Below are positions 27,611-36,550 of a DNA stretch of 64,000 nucleotides, piece by piece. The notes beneath the pieces are model-generated. The model was given only the letters and a program-made list of their open reading frames with translations. It was not told the origin of the DNA and did no database searches. Every line of letters begins with the position of its first letter. The stretch's first letter is position 1. The position numbers were made by a program, and so were the translations under genes. The stretch comes from WTFY01 sp964614915 (GTDB taxonomy: Bacteria; Pseudomonadota; Gammaproteobacteria; UBA4575): the NCBI GenBank assembly GCA_964614915.1, contig CAZTNC010000019.1, positions 186,001 through 250,000 on the forward strand, read 5' to 3'.

Positions 27611-28552
27611 ATGAGACATTTTCTGGACATCAGCAGACTGGACCGCAAGGCCCTGACCCATATTCTCGATACCGCCAAATCGTTCACCAGCGTCGATGGC
27701 CGGGCCGTGAAGAAGGTACCGCTGCTGCGTGGCAAAACCATCGTGAACCTCTTCTTCGAGCCCAGCACCCGGACCCGTACGACGTTCGAGCTGGCGGCCA
27801 AACGGCTGTCTGCGGATGTCCTCAACATCAGTATCGCCACCTCGGCGACCGTCAAGGGCGAAAGCCTGCTGGACACCCTGTTCAGCCTCGAGGCCATGAA
27901 CACGGACATCTTCATTGTCCGCCACCCGGAAAGCGGCGCGGCGGATTTCATTGCCAAGCACGTAGCCCCCCACGTCAGCATCATCAATGCCGGTGACGGG
28001 CGCCATGCCCATCCGACCCAGGCCCTGCTCGACGTGTACACGATTCGCGAACACCACCAGGATTTTTCCAAGCTGAGCGTTGCGATCGTAGGCGATATCC
28101 TGCATTCACGCGTCGCCCGCTCCCAGATCGAGGCACTCAACATCCTAGGCACCCGCGAGATCCGGGTGATCGCACCGCGCACGCTGCTGCCTGCAAACAT
28201 CGAACAGCTCGGCGTACAGGTGTTCCAGAACTGCTGGCAGGGGTTGCGCGATGTCGACGTGATCATCATGCTGCGGCTGCAAAAAGAGCGCATGCAGGGG
28301 GCATTCATACCGAGTGAACACGAGTACTTTCAGCTGTACGGCCTGACCCCGGAAAGACTGGCGCTGGCCCGCCCGGATGCCATCGTCATGCACCCCGGCC
28401 CCATCAACCGCGGCGTGGAAATCAGCTCCGAAGTTGCAGACGGTCCCCAGTCCGTCATCCTGCAGCAGGTGGAGTACGGCATTGCCGTTCGCATGGCCAT
28501 CCTGTCGATCGCGATCAGTACCGGCGATCCCGGAGACGGCAATGAAACTTGA
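27611..28552 (+). CDS. pyrB: Aspartate carbamoyltransferase catalytic subunit PyrB
   Basis: Joins carbamoyl phosphate and aspartate in pyrimidine synthesis. 313 residues. It has the carbamoyl phosphate signature FFEPSTRTRTTFELA near residue 50, HAHPTQALLDVYTI near 135, and VMHPGPINRGVEI near 258. It starts 10 bp after pyrR and overlaps the next gene by 11 bp. No pyrI gene follows; instead an inactive dihydroorotase homologue does, the Pseudomonas-type arrangement in which the two proteins form a dodecameric complex. Confidence 0.96.
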   Translation: MRHFLDISRLDRKALTHILDTAKSFTSVDGRAVKKVPLLRGKTIVNLFFEPSTRTRTTFELAAKRLSADVLNISIATSATVKGESLLDTLFSLEAMNTDIFIVRHPESGAADFIAKHVAPHVSIINAGDGRHAHPTQALLDVYTIREHHQDFSKLSVAIVGDILHSRVARSQIEALNILGTREIRVIAPRTLLPANIEQLGVQVFQNCWQGLRDVDVIIMLRLQKERMQGAFIPSEHEYFQLYGLTPERLALARPDAIVMHPGPINRGVEISSEVADGPQSVILQQVEYGIAVRMAILSIAISTGDPGDGNET

Positions 28553-29825
28553 AATCCTGAACGGCCACCTGGTCGATCCCGCGAACGGCATTGACGAGGC
28601 TGCGGATCTCTTTATTGTCGATGGAAAGGTGGCGGCCGTTCACAAGCCCCCTTCCGCCTGGGAGGCAGACCACACGATCAATGCGGCCAACAAGCTGATC
28701 CTGCCCGGGCTGGTTGAACTTTCGGCCAGCCTGCGCCAACCGGGACAGGAGCACAAGGCGACCATCCGCACGGAGACCAAGGCCGCGGCCGCGGCAGGCA
28801 TTACCAGCCTGGCGTGCCTCCCCACGACCAACCCGGTCGTCGATTCGCCTGCAGAGGTCGAGCTGATCGAGCAACTTTCACAGGACAGCGGCCACTGCAA
28901 GGTGCACGTGATCGGCGCATTGACGAGGGGCCTGAAAGGAGAAAACCTGAGTGAAATGGCAGCGCTCAAGGCGACCGGATGCGTCGGGGTCACCAACGTC
29001 CTGCATCCCCTGAAAAGTCCGCTCGTGCTGAGGCGCGCGATGGAATACGCATCCAGCCAGAGCCTGACCGTGTTCACGCACCCGCTCGACCACCATCTGG
29101 CCAATCACGGCTGTGTGCACGAAGGTCTCACCGGCTTGCGGCTGGGTCTTCCCGGCATACCCGCGGCCGCGGAAACGGCGGCACTGGCCTTTCACCTGGC
29201 GCTGATCGAGGAACTCAATGTCCGTACTCATTTCTGCCGCCTCTCGACGTGGCGCGCAGTGAACATGATTGCACGGGCCCGCGAGGACGATCTGCCGGTC
29301 ACCGCCGATGCCAGTATCCTGCACCTGTTCCTGACTGACCATGATATCCGGGATTTTGACGGGCTGTGTCACAACCTCCCTCCTTACCGCACGCAGCAGG
29401 ACCGTGACGGCCTTCGAAAAGGCCTGCAAGACGGCACACTGTCCGCCGTTTGCGCCGATCACCAGCCGCATGAAATCGAGGCCAAGCTGGCACCCTTCCA
29501 GTCCACGGAGCCCGGCAGCTCCACACTGGAATCCCTGCTGCCCCTGATCCTGCAACTGGTGGACGAGGGCGTACTCGATCTGAAGGAAGCGGTGTGCAGG
29601 GTCACCCAGCAACCCGCTGAAATCCTCGGCATTGCTGCAGGCAACCTGTCCGTGGGCAGCGAGGCCGATGTATGCGTTGTCGATCCCGGGCTGGACTGGA
29701 CCCTGAGCAGCGAAACCCTGCTCAGCCGGGGCAAGAACACGCCCCTGCTGGGACAGCAACTCAAGGGCCGTGCGACGCACACGATCCTGGGCGGCAAGCT
29801 GGTCTTCCAGCTTGAACCGGAGTAA
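28542..29825 (+). CDS. Dihydroorotase-like protein, zinc histidines missing (PyrC', PyrX type)
   Basis: 427 residues of the amidohydrolase superfamily, full length for a long dihydroorotase. The metal motif that should read DxHxHxRxPG reads ELSASLRQPG at residues 59-68, so both zinc histidines are replaced by serine (61 and 63). The later DHAPHE block is DHQPHE. It is therefore probably non-catalytic and serves as the structural partner of PyrB, as shown for the pseudo-dihydroorotase of Pseudomonas. A genuine PyrC must be elsewhere. The start ATG at 28542 overlaps pyrB by 11 bp. Confidence 0.9.
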   Translation: MKLEILNGHLVDPANGIDEAADLFIVDGKVAAVHKPPSAWEADHTINAANKLILPGLVELSASLRQPGQEHKATIRTETKAAAAAGITSLACLPTTNPVVDSPAEVELIEQLSQDSGHCKVHVIGALTRGLKGENLSEMAALKATGCVGVTNVLHPLKSPLVLRRAMEYASSQSLTVFTHPLDHHLANHGCVHEGLTGLRLGLPGIPAAAETAALAFHLALIEELNVRTHFCRLSTWRAVNMIARAREDDLPVTADASILHLFLTDHDIRDFDGLCHNLPPYRTQQDRDGLRKGLQDGTLSAVCADHQPHEIEAKLAPFQSTEPGSSTLESLLPLILQLVDEGVLDLKEAVCRVTQQPAEILGIAAGNLSVGSEADVCVVDPGLDWTLSSETLLSRGKNTPLLGQQLKGRATHTILGGKLVFQLEPE

Positions 29826-29852
29826 GCCCGTCTTCACCAGGCAATCCAGGGC

Positions 29853-30722
29853 ATGAGAACAGAGCCTGACCCGGTCTTCGAGGAATACGCCCGTGTGACC
29901 CGTCATGATGTGCTGGCGGCACAGCAGTTCGTTCTGGAGCTGAGCGCGCCCGAATGTGCCCGCCACGCCAGGGCCGGCAACTTCCTGCACCTGCAGTGTG
30001 ACCCCCAAAGGGCCCTGCGCCGGCCTTTCTCCATCATGCGCAGCGACCCCGATACGGGTTGCGTTGAGATCCTCTACAAGATCGTCGGGCAAGGCAGTGC
30101 TGAGCTGGCTGCACGCAGACCCGGCGATGTGCTGCAGTGCCTGGGCCCCATCGGCAACACCTTCAGGGTGCATGAAAATACCACGCATCCCCTGCTGCTT
30201 GGCGGGGGCGTGGGCATCCCTCCGATGATTTTCCTGGCGGAAACCCTGCGCGAAAATACGGGACTGCATCCGCTCGCCATCCTGGGCTCGGAGATCCCCT
30301 TTCCTTTCCCCACCCGGCCTTCGAAAATCTTGACCGCAGGCCTGCCGGAGGGGGTCATCGCCGCCATGCCGCTGCTCGACGACTGGAGCATTGCATCCAG
30401 GCTCACCAGCCTGCAGGGGTACCCGGGCTGTTTCCACGGCTACGTGCACGAACTGGCTGAACACTGGTTCCTGAACCTGGACCGCACCGCGCAACAGGGC
30501 GTGCAGGTGTTTGCCTGCGGACCGAACCGGATGCTGGATGCGGTATCACAATTCTGTCGCCGCCATGCCCTGCCCTGCCAGGTATGCCTGGAAGAATACA
30601 TGGCGTGCGCCATCGGGGGCTGCGCCGGCTGCGTCGTGCCGTACCGGGAAGACGACCGGATCGTGGCCATGAAACGGGTGTGCGTGGACGGCCCGGTGTT
30701 CGATGCAGCCAACATTTTCTGA
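29853..30722 (+). CDS. pyrK: PyrK-like FAD/[2Fe-2S] electron-transfer subunit
   Basis: 289 residues of the ferredoxin-reductase family most like dihydroorotate dehydrogenase B electron-transfer subunit. FAD contacts are in RRPFSIMRS, the pyridine nucleotide region is GGGVGIPPMIFLAE, and the cluster cysteines are in ACAIGGCAGC and RVCVDGPVFDA. No class 1B pyrD is nearby, although the gene sits among pyr genes. It could serve a distant PyrD or another acceptor. It begins 27 bp after the dihydroorotase-like gene and overlaps the next gene by 20 bp. Confidence 0.88.
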   Translation: MRTEPDPVFEEYARVTRHDVLAAQQFVLELSAPECARHARAGNFLHLQCDPQRALRRPFSIMRSDPDTGCVEILYKIVGQGSAELAARRPGDVLQCLGPIGNTFRVHENTTHPLLLGGGVGIPPMIFLAETLRENTGLHPLAILGSEIPFPFPTRPSKILTAGLPEGVIAAMPLLDDWSIASRLTSLQGYPGCFHGYVHELAEHWFLNLDRTAQQGVQVFACGPNRMLDAVSQFCRRHALPCQVCLEEYMACAIGGCAGCVVPYREDDRIVAMKRVCVDGPVFDAANIF

Positions 30723-31410
30723 GCAGACCCCGGCAACACGCCTGCAGGCAGTCAGGGAAACGATCAGCCGCCTGGAAAACCGGTACCGGCGAGCCCCAGG
30801 CAGTGTGCGCCTGCTAGCAGTCAGCAAAAAAAAGAGCGCCGAGGAAATCCTCGCTGCCGCGAGCGTCGGGCAGCGTGATTTCGGTGAGAGCTACCTGCAG
30901 GAAGCTCTGAAAAAGATTACCGAACTCAAGGACCACGAACTCTGCTGGCACTTTGTGGGCCCGATACAAAAAAACAAGACCCGGCAAATTGCGGCGCACT
31001 TCAGCTGGGTACACGGCATCGAGCGCCTGATCGTTGCCGAGCGCCTGAGCACACAGCGCCCGGATCATCTGCCGCCGCTGCAGGTCTGCCTGCAGGTCAA
31101 CATCGATCGTGAACATTCCAAATCCGGGCTGCCATGCGAACAGGTGCAGGACATTGCAAGTGCCTTGCAGGAGCTTCCCAATCTGGAATTGCGCGGCCTG
31201 ATGGCCATCCCGCGACAAACTAGTGATACTATTCATCGACGCCTGCGCTTTGCGCAACTGCGGGCGCTGCTGGAGCAACTGAACCAGTCCGGTTTCGGAC
31301 TTGATACGTTATCGATGGGCATGAGTGGCGATCTCGAGGACGCGGTGGCCGAAGGGGCAACCATTGTTCGAATCGGTACGGCAATTTTTGGTGCGCGAAC
31401 AGCCGAATGA
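30703..31410 (+). CDS. yggS: PLP homeostasis protein YggS/PLPBP
   Basis: 235-residue PLP-binding protein with an alanine-racemase-like barrel, which buffers pyridoxal phosphate in the cell. The PLP lysine lies in VRLLAVSKKKSAEEI; HFVGPIQKNKT and SMGMSGDLEDAVAEGATIVRIG are the other family blocks. The first about 10 residues overlap the 3' end of pyrK. The next gene, proC, is the usual partner. Confidence 0.94.
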   Translation: MQPTFSEQTPATRLQAVRETISRLENRYRRAPGSVRLLAVSKKKSAEEILAAASVGQRDFGESYLQEALKKITELKDHELCWHFVGPIQKNKTRQIAAHFSWVHGIERLIVAERLSTQRPDHLPPLQVCLQVNIDREHSKSGLPCEQVQDIASALQELPNLELRGLMAIPRQTSDTIHRRLRFAQLRALLEQLNQSGFGLDTLSMGMSGDLEDAVAEGATIVRIGTAIFGARTAE

Positions 31411-31411
31411 A

Positions 31412-32284
31412 ATGAACCAGCCTTCAGAAAAACAGGAAATCGTTATTTTCGGCGGCGGAAACATGGGGCAGGCACTCATCGGTGGACTGCTGGACAGCGG
31501 CTGGCCGCCCGATGAAATTACCGTCGTCGACACCGACCCATCGATGTGTTCAGCGCTGGAAGAAAACTTCCCGCAGTGCCATGTCCACGCGCAGGCAGAC
31601 TCCGCCCCGGTATCAGCGCAGGTTGTGGTACTGGCGGTAAAGCCCCAGGTGGTCCGCCTCGCCTGCGAACAGATTTCCGCACGGTACGGAGCCGTGCGGC
31701 CGCTGGTTGTTTCCATTGCAGCGGGCACGGTCACCCGGGACATCGAGACCTGGCTGGGAGGTGGATTCCCGGTCGTGCGCTGCATGCCGAACCTGCCGGT
31801 CCTGGTGCGTTGCGGGACCACGGGCCTGTTTGCCGGACCGCAGGTGTCCAAGAGTCAACGGGCGCTGGCGGAACGTATCCTGGCCGGGGTTGGCTTTACC
31901 CTGTGGCTGGAGCAGGAAGCCCTGCTGGATGCAGTCACGGCGGTGTCCGGAAGTGGTCCCGCCTATTTTTTCTACCTGATCGAAGCCATCCTGGAAGCCG
32001 GCCAGTCACTGGGCCTGGATGCAGACCAGGCGCGTCAATTGACCGTGCACACCGCCCTCGGTGCAGCCAAGCTGGTGGAGCAAGGCGAGCAGGACCCGTA
32101 TGCCCTGCGCCGTGCGGTGACCTCCAAGGGAGGCACCACGGAAGCCGCCCTTGAAATTCTCGAGCAACGGGGCACGAAGGAAATCTTCGCGGCCGCAATT
32201 CGCCGGGCGGCACAAAAAGCCGAACTGCTTTCCCGGTCCGATACGACATCCTCGAACACCCCTCCTGGCGGCCCGGACAAGTAA
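31412..32284 (+). CDS. proC: Pyrroline-5-carboxylate reductase ProC
   Basis: Last step of proline synthesis. 290 residues with the NAD(P) motif IVIFGGGNMGQALIGG, VVLAVKPQVV, VRCMPNLPVLV and the C-terminal signature TAVSGSGPAYFFYLIEAI. The ATG at 31412 begins two bases after the yggS stop. A longer upstream in-frame extension lies wholly within yggS and is rejected. Confidence 0.95.
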   Translation: MNQPSEKQEIVIFGGGNMGQALIGGLLDSGWPPDEITVVDTDPSMCSALEENFPQCHVHAQADSAPVSAQVVVLAVKPQVVRLACEQISARYGAVRPLVVSIAAGTVTRDIETWLGGGFPVVRCMPNLPVLVRCGTTGLFAGPQVSKSQRALAERILAGVGFTLWLEQEALLDAVTAVSGSGPAYFFYLIEAILEAGQSLGLDADQARQLTVHTALGAAKLVEQGEQDPYALRRAVTSKGGTTEAALEILEQRGTKEIFAAAIRRAAQKAELLSRSDTTSSNTPPGGPDK

Positions 32285-32287
32285 AAC

Positions 32288-32839
32288 ATGAACCCCTTGC
32301 TTGGCATCGCCGACTTTCTGCTTCACGTCCTGCTCACCCTGTACGTGTACGCGCTCATGATCCGCACGCTGCTGGGACTGACCCGCGCGGATTTCTACAA
32401 CCCCTTCTCCCAATCCATCCTGACCGTGACAAACCCGGCGTTGCGCCCCCTGCACAAGTGGATCCCCCATACCGGGCGCCTGGATACCGCCGCTCTGTTG
32501 CTGATGGTCGGCGTCAAGTTCGCCGAGCTGGCGCTGCGCGGACTTCTCGTGGGAAGGGCCGCGGAGACCGGGACGCTGCTACTTGCAGCAATATTCGGGG
32601 TCATTGACATGGCACTGAGCCTCTACATTTTCGCCATCTTTGCACTGGTTGCAATCAGCTGGCTTGCCCCCCACCTGCATGCCCAAAGCAATCCGTTCGT
32701 ATCGATACTGCATTCCATCACGGCACCCCTCCTGCATCCGGTCCGAAGGATGATTCCACGGGTCGGCGTGTTTGATTTTTCAACCGCGGCCGTACTGCTG
32801 GCACTGTTCAGCGCAAAGATATTCCTGCATTCACTGTGA
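32288..32839 (+). CDS. yggT: YggT family integral membrane protein
   Basis: 183 residues with two YggT repeats, each a pair of membrane helices around a Pro-Asn/Pro-Phe loop: FYNPFSQSILTVTNPALRPL in the first and SNPFVSILHSITAPLLHPV in the second. It follows proC by 3 bp. Molecular role is not established; linkage to yggS and proC is widely conserved and related proteins affect osmotic tolerance or cell shape in some bacteria. Confidence 0.92.
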   Translation: MNPLLGIADFLLHVLLTLYVYALMIRTLLGLTRADFYNPFSQSILTVTNPALRPLHKWIPHTGRLDTAALLLMVGVKFAELALRGLLVGRAAETGTLLLAAIFGVIDMALSLYIFAIFALVAISWLAPHLHAQSNPFVSILHSITAPLLHPVRRMIPRVGVFDFSTAAVLLALFSAKIFLHSL

Positions 32840-32928
32840 GCGGCAAGGACACCTCTCCCTGCCGCGTCATTGTGCGCCGCACAGGCTCTGATTACACTTA
32901 CCGAACCTGAACAACCAATCCCAGCAAA

Positions 32929-34065
32929 GTGCCTGACTCAATTCCTGCGAATTCCGTCGGTCTGGTCGAAACCCAGTCCGTGACCATCAAGCAGCCGCTC
33001 GATCTGGATTGCGGTCGCACGCTGCCGGAGTTCACGCTGGCCTACGAGACGTACGGCAAGTTAAACGCCGAGCGCAGCAATGCCCTGCTGATCTGCCATG
33101 CGCTCTCAGGCGATCAGCACGCGGCCGGGTATCACAGCACCGAAGACCGCAAGCCGGGCTGGTGGGACAACTGCATCGGACCCGGCAAGCCCTTCGACAC
33201 GGACCGCTTTTTCGTCGTCTCTCCGAACAATCTGGGAGGCTGCAAGGGCAGCAGCGGCCCCACCAGCGTCAACCCCGACACCGGCAAGCCCTTCGGACCG
33301 GATTTTCCGCTGGTCACCGTCCACGACTGGGTTGTCAGCCAAAGCCATCTGGCAGATGCCCTCGGCATCGAGCAGTGGGCAGCCGTGATCGGGGGCAGCC
33401 TGGGGGGCATGCAGGTCATGCAATGGGCAATCGACTATCCGGACCGCCTGCGCCAGGCCATCGTGATTGCCGCGGCGCCGAAGCTGACCGCTCAGAACAT
33501 CGCGTTTAACGAAGTGGCGCGCCAGGCCATCTTTTCCGATCCCGACTTCCACCAGGGCCACTACTATGAGCGCGACACCCAGCCGCGCCAGGGGCTCATG
33601 CTGGCGCGCATGCTGGGGCACATCACGTACCTCTCCGACCACGCCATGCGGGAAAAATTTGGGCGTGACCTGCGCAAGGGAACGCTCAACTTCGGTTTCG
33701 ATGTGGAATTCCAGGTCGAGAGCTATTTGCGCTACCAGGGAAAATCCTTTGTCGACCGGTTCGATGCCAACACCTATCTGATCATGACCAAGGCACTGGA
33801 TTACTTTGATCCCGGGCTGGATTATGACGATGACCTGTCGCGGGCCTTCGAGCTGACCGGCGCAGACTTCCTGGTGGTTTCCTTTACCGGCGACTGGAGG
33901 TTTTCACCCGCCCGTTCACGCGAGATCGTGCGCGCGCTGATCGCGGCAAAAAAGAAGGTCAGTTACGTGGAAATCGAAGCCGAACTCGGCCACGACGCAT
34001 TCCTGACGCCGATTCCCGAGTACCACAATGTCTTGCGCAGCTACATCAACGGCCTTCAGATATGA
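32929..34065 (+). CDS. metX: Homoserine O-acyltransferase MetX
   Basis: Alpha/beta hydrolase-fold enzyme that acylates homoserine for methionine synthesis. 378 residues with LICHALSGDQHAAG, NNLGGCKGSSGP, the nucleophile elbow GGSLGGMQ (catalytic Ser) and the C-terminal catalytic His in LGHDAFLTP. Proteobacterial members of this family may use succinyl-CoA rather than acetyl-CoA, and I cannot tell which from reading. Start is GTG at 32929 with a poor ribosome site. metW overlaps the end by 4 nt (ATGA). Confidence 0.93.
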   Translation: MPDSIPANSVGLVETQSVTIKQPLDLDCGRTLPEFTLAYETYGKLNAERSNALLICHALSGDQHAAGYHSTEDRKPGWWDNCIGPGKPFDTDRFFVVSPNNLGGCKGSSGPTSVNPDTGKPFGPDFPLVTVHDWVVSQSHLADALGIEQWAAVIGGSLGGMQVMQWAIDYPDRLRQAIVIAAAPKLTAQNIAFNEVARQAIFSDPDFHQGHYYERDTQPRQGLMLARMLGHITYLSDHAMREKFGRDLRKGTLNFGFDVEFQVESYLRYQGKSFVDRFDANTYLIMTKALDYFDPGLDYDDDLSRAFELTGADFLVVSFTGDWRFSPARSREIVRALIAAKKKVSYVEIEAELGHDAFLTPIPEYHNVLRSYINGLQI

Positions 34066-34676
34066 GCACGATCCTGCGACCTGACCTGGAAATCATCTGC
34101 GAGTGGATCGCGCCCGGCGCCCACATCCTGGACCTCGGCTGCGGGGACGGCACCTTGCTCACGCACCTGCGGCAAACCCGCGATGTGACGGGCTACGGCC
34201 TGGAAATCGATATCGAAAACGTGCAGCAGTGCATAGACAGGGGAATCCCCGTCATCCAGACCAACCTGGACAAGGGCATCACCGAGTTCTTCGAGGAACA
34301 CTCCTTCAACTATGTGGTCATGACGCACACGCTGCAGGCCATCCATCACCCCGGTGAACTGCTGGATGAGATGCTGCGCATCGGGCAGGAAGGGATTGTG
34401 ACTTTTCCCAACTTCGCCCACTGGAAAAGCCGCGTACAGCTCGGACTGGGCGGGTATATGCCCGTCACCCGGGCCCTGCCCCACGAATGGTACGACACCC
34501 CCAACATCCACCTGTGCTCAATCCAGGATTTTGAGGACCTGTGCGAGAAAAGGGGCATCAGGATTCTTCAGCGGGCCGCGGTCACCCATGCTAGCCACTC
34601 CGGGCAAAAAACTCGCCTGTGGCCCAACCTGTTCGGTGAAAGCGCGATCTACCGATTCTGCAAATCCGGCGCCTAG
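34062..34676 (+). CDS. metW: Methionine biosynthesis protein MetW
   Basis: 204-residue methyltransferase-like protein found next to metX in proteobacteria and needed for full homoserine acyltransferase function. The SAM-type motif is HILDLGCGDGTLLTHL; other family blocks are VMTHTLQAIHHP and the C-terminal WPNLFGESAIYRF. It shares an ATGA overlap with metX, implying coupled translation. A GC-rich hairpin just after the stop (about 34678-34700) may end the operon, but it has no T-run. Confidence 0.94.
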   Translation: MSTILRPDLEIICEWIAPGAHILDLGCGDGTLLTHLRQTRDVTGYGLEIDIENVQQCIDRGIPVIQTNLDKGITEFFEEHSFNYVVMTHTLQAIHHPGELLDEMLRIGQEGIVTFPNFAHWKSRVQLGLGGYMPVTRALPHEWYDTPNIHLCSIQDFEDLCEKRGIRILQRAAVTHASHSGQKTRLWPNLFGESAIYRFCKSGA

Positions 34677-34913
34677 GCCCCGGGGAGAACTCCTCCCGGC
34701 AGCGTTGCATCCCCCATCGATGCCGCTCCCTGGTCGGCACGTCGCCGTGCAAAAACATGCGCTCCGACCAGATGATAAGCCGCCGGTTTTTCATTACAAT
34801 GCAACAAAAAGCTAACTGTTCTACATTGCATTCATGGTCGCCGCCGGTTGTTCGATGCCTGATTGTGGAACTGTGCCCGATCCCACTTACTGAATGATTA
34901 AGGATGACACTAC

Positions 34914-35237
34914 ATGGCCACTTCCAGACCCGATAAGAAACCCCCCACAAAAACAGCAATCTTAAACGGCATTGCGAAAGAGACGGACCTTTCCCGCAAA
35001 CAGGTCGCCTCCGTACTCGAGTCACTTGAAGGCATGATCGCAAAAGAATTGAGGCCGCGCGGCGCCGGGTGTTTCAACCTCCCCGGCCTGCTGAAAATCA
35101 AGGTCGTCAAGAAGCCGGCCAAACGGGCGCGCAAGGGCACCAATCCCTTCACCGGCGAGGAGATGACCTTCAAGGCCAAGCCGGCCAGCAAGTCGGTGCG
35201 GGTCCTGCCCCTGAAGAAGCTCAAAAGCATGGTGTGA
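34914..35237 (+). CDS. HU/IHF-family DNA-binding protein, extended form
   Basis: 107 residues. The HU/IHF fold is recognisable from LNGIAKETDLSRKQVASVLESLEGMI, then RPRGAGCFNLPGLLKIKVV and the arm region KGTNPFTGEEMTFKAKP. It is longer at the N-terminus than HU (90 residues) and strongly basic, like the HU-family subgroup annotated as viral histone-like proteins. It probably binds and bends DNA. It is preceded by a 237-bp gene-free region, so it should have its own promoter, and it converges on the TerB-like gene. Confidence 0.85.
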   Translation: MATSRPDKKPPTKTAILNGIAKETDLSRKQVASVLESLEGMIAKELRPRGAGCFNLPGLLKIKVVKKPAKRARKGTNPFTGEEMTFKAKPASKSVRVLPLKKLKSMV

Positions 35238-35270
35238 CGGGATGGACACGAGGGTGTCCGTCTGCGGTTC

Positions 35271-35726
35271 TTACTTCTGGGCTTCCAGTACTTCCAGCTT
35301 GGTCTGGATGAAGGTGCTGTGCGGCAGGTACAGCAGCTCGGCAATCTTTCGAATCTGATACTCCTCGTACTTGTCGAGCCTGCGGTCGGCATAGGCCGTT
35401 TTCCACAAGTCCAGCAGCAGTCTTTTTTTCTCCTCCAGCGTACAGCCGTCGTTGATGACCTTGACGAACGGATAGATCGAGACATGGTGCTCCTGCTCGG
35501 ACAGTGCCAAGTCCACCAGGCTCTGTACCTCCTGTTCGGAAAAACGGAACCTTTCCGCCAGGGCGTTGACGATGGTCCGCAATTCCTCTTCATGAATGTC
35601 GAAATCGGCGCGGCTCACTTCCAGCAACAGCACCGCCGTAGCCAGGTGCAGGATGTGGTCATCATCTGGCGTTTCACGCTGCGGCCTGATTTTCTTTTCA
35701 ACGAAGGCTGCAACCGACTCGAACAT
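35271..35726 (-). CDS. TerB-like (TerB/DjlA N-terminal) family protein
   Basis: 151 residues, all helical by composition. The TerB signature appears as LHLATAVLLLEVSRADFDIHEEE, followed by an acidic second half with DEYEEYQIRKIAELLYLPHSTFI-like order. The family binds metal and is associated with stress responses, but here no ter operon is present. Two bases separate it from hspQ upstream, so both are probably in one transcript. Confidence 0.85.
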   Translation of the reverse strand: MFESVAAFVEKKIRPQRETPDDDHILHLATAVLLLEVSRADFDIHEEELRTIVNALAERFRFSEQEVQSLVDLALSEQEHHVSIYPFVKVINDGCTLEEKKRLLLDLWKTAYADRRLDKYEEYQIRKIAELLYLPHSTFIQTKLEVLEAQK

Positions 35727-35728
35727 CT

Positions 35729-36040
35729 TTAGTTTGCATTCCGGTAGTTGCGGTACGAGCCCTCTTCAAAGGTGTCGAAATAATTTTCGGTCAGGGGGTG
35801 GGTGATCGGTGCCGGCGAGGCATCCAGTTCCAGATGCTGCTCTGCAACGTAGGTAGTCATCAGCTGCCCGTCCACCAGCACGTGGTACCAGGGCTTGTCC
35901 TTGGGCGGCCTGGATTTTGCCACCTGTTCATACCACTGGTCGGTGCCGCTGTACTGGGCGTCGACATCAAAAATGACACCCCTGTAATTGAACCTCTTGT
36001 GCACGATCACCTGACCGATTGAAAACTGTGCCTGAAACAT
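35729..36040 (-). CDS. hspQ: Heat shock protein HspQ
   Basis: 103 residues. HspQ is a hemimethylated-DNA-binding family protein that acts as a specificity factor for Lon protease. The signature is FSIGQVIVHKRFNYRGVIFDVD, QWYEQVAKSRPPKDKPWYHVL and a C-terminal HPLTENYF. The ATG at 36038-36040 has AAGG upstream; an in-frame extension to 36151 has no family support. Confidence 0.93.
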   Translation of the reverse strand: MFQAQFSIGQVIVHKRFNYRGVIFDVDAQYSGTDQWYEQVAKSRPPKDKPWYHVLVDGQLMTTYVAEQHLELDASPAPITHPLTENYFDTFEEGSYRNYRNAN

Positions 36041-36244
36041 GCCTTGAACTCCTGGGCTTCGGGTACGGGTCGTACGACCAACCCGTCCCATGCTACCGCA
36101 ATTGCCAGCCCTGCTAAACAGGTTCGGGATCAGCCCTTTCCCCGTGCGCATGAGATGGTATATGGCTGCAAATCTGTTAGGCTATATTCAGGCTTGCCAA
36201 TCAACCCCGAAGAACGCGCGATACTCAACCCGGACCGTTACAGC

Positions 36245-36529
36245 ATGACTAGCAGAAGCAAGGAACAACGTATACTGGTTGTGATGCGCAAACTGCTGGC
36301 ACAGATCGTACGGGATACCACCCCGGGACCTGGTGTCCGCCATCCCTTGAGCGAACAGACGATCAAGGACATTCGCGACTGTTTCAGCCTGATTGCAGCG
36401 CGCGAGCGCGAACTGATCGAGGAAGCCGGGATCGAGAACAAGGACCGGCCTCATTTTGCCGACAAGCCACAGACCTCAACCGTCCTCAAATTCAAGCCGC
36501 CGCCCAAAAAGTCAACGGATGATGACTGA
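36245..36529 (+). CDS. Conserved-looking hypothetical protein
   Basis: 94 residues from the ATG at 36245. Not recognised. It is charged, has no signal peptide or membrane helix, begins SRSKEQRILVVMRKLLAQIV and carries a central HPLSEQTIKDIRDCFSLIAARERELIEE that should form a helix. The C-terminus is Lys/Pro rich then acidic (PPKKSTDDD). The next gene, a YkgJ-family protein, follows after 21 bp, so they are probably co-transcribed. An in-frame extension upstream to 36044 looks non-coding. Confidence 0.65.
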   Translation: MTSRSKEQRILVVMRKLLAQIVRDTTPGPGVRHPLSEQTIKDIRDCFSLIAARERELIEEAGIENKDRPHFADKPQTSTVLKFKPPPKKSTDDD

Positions 36530-36550
36530 TCGGGCAGCGCATTCGAGCCC

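Noticed and set aside
28878..30494. 538-codon open frame opposite pyrC' and pyrK
   Set aside because: Antisense shadow with no recognisable protein motif.
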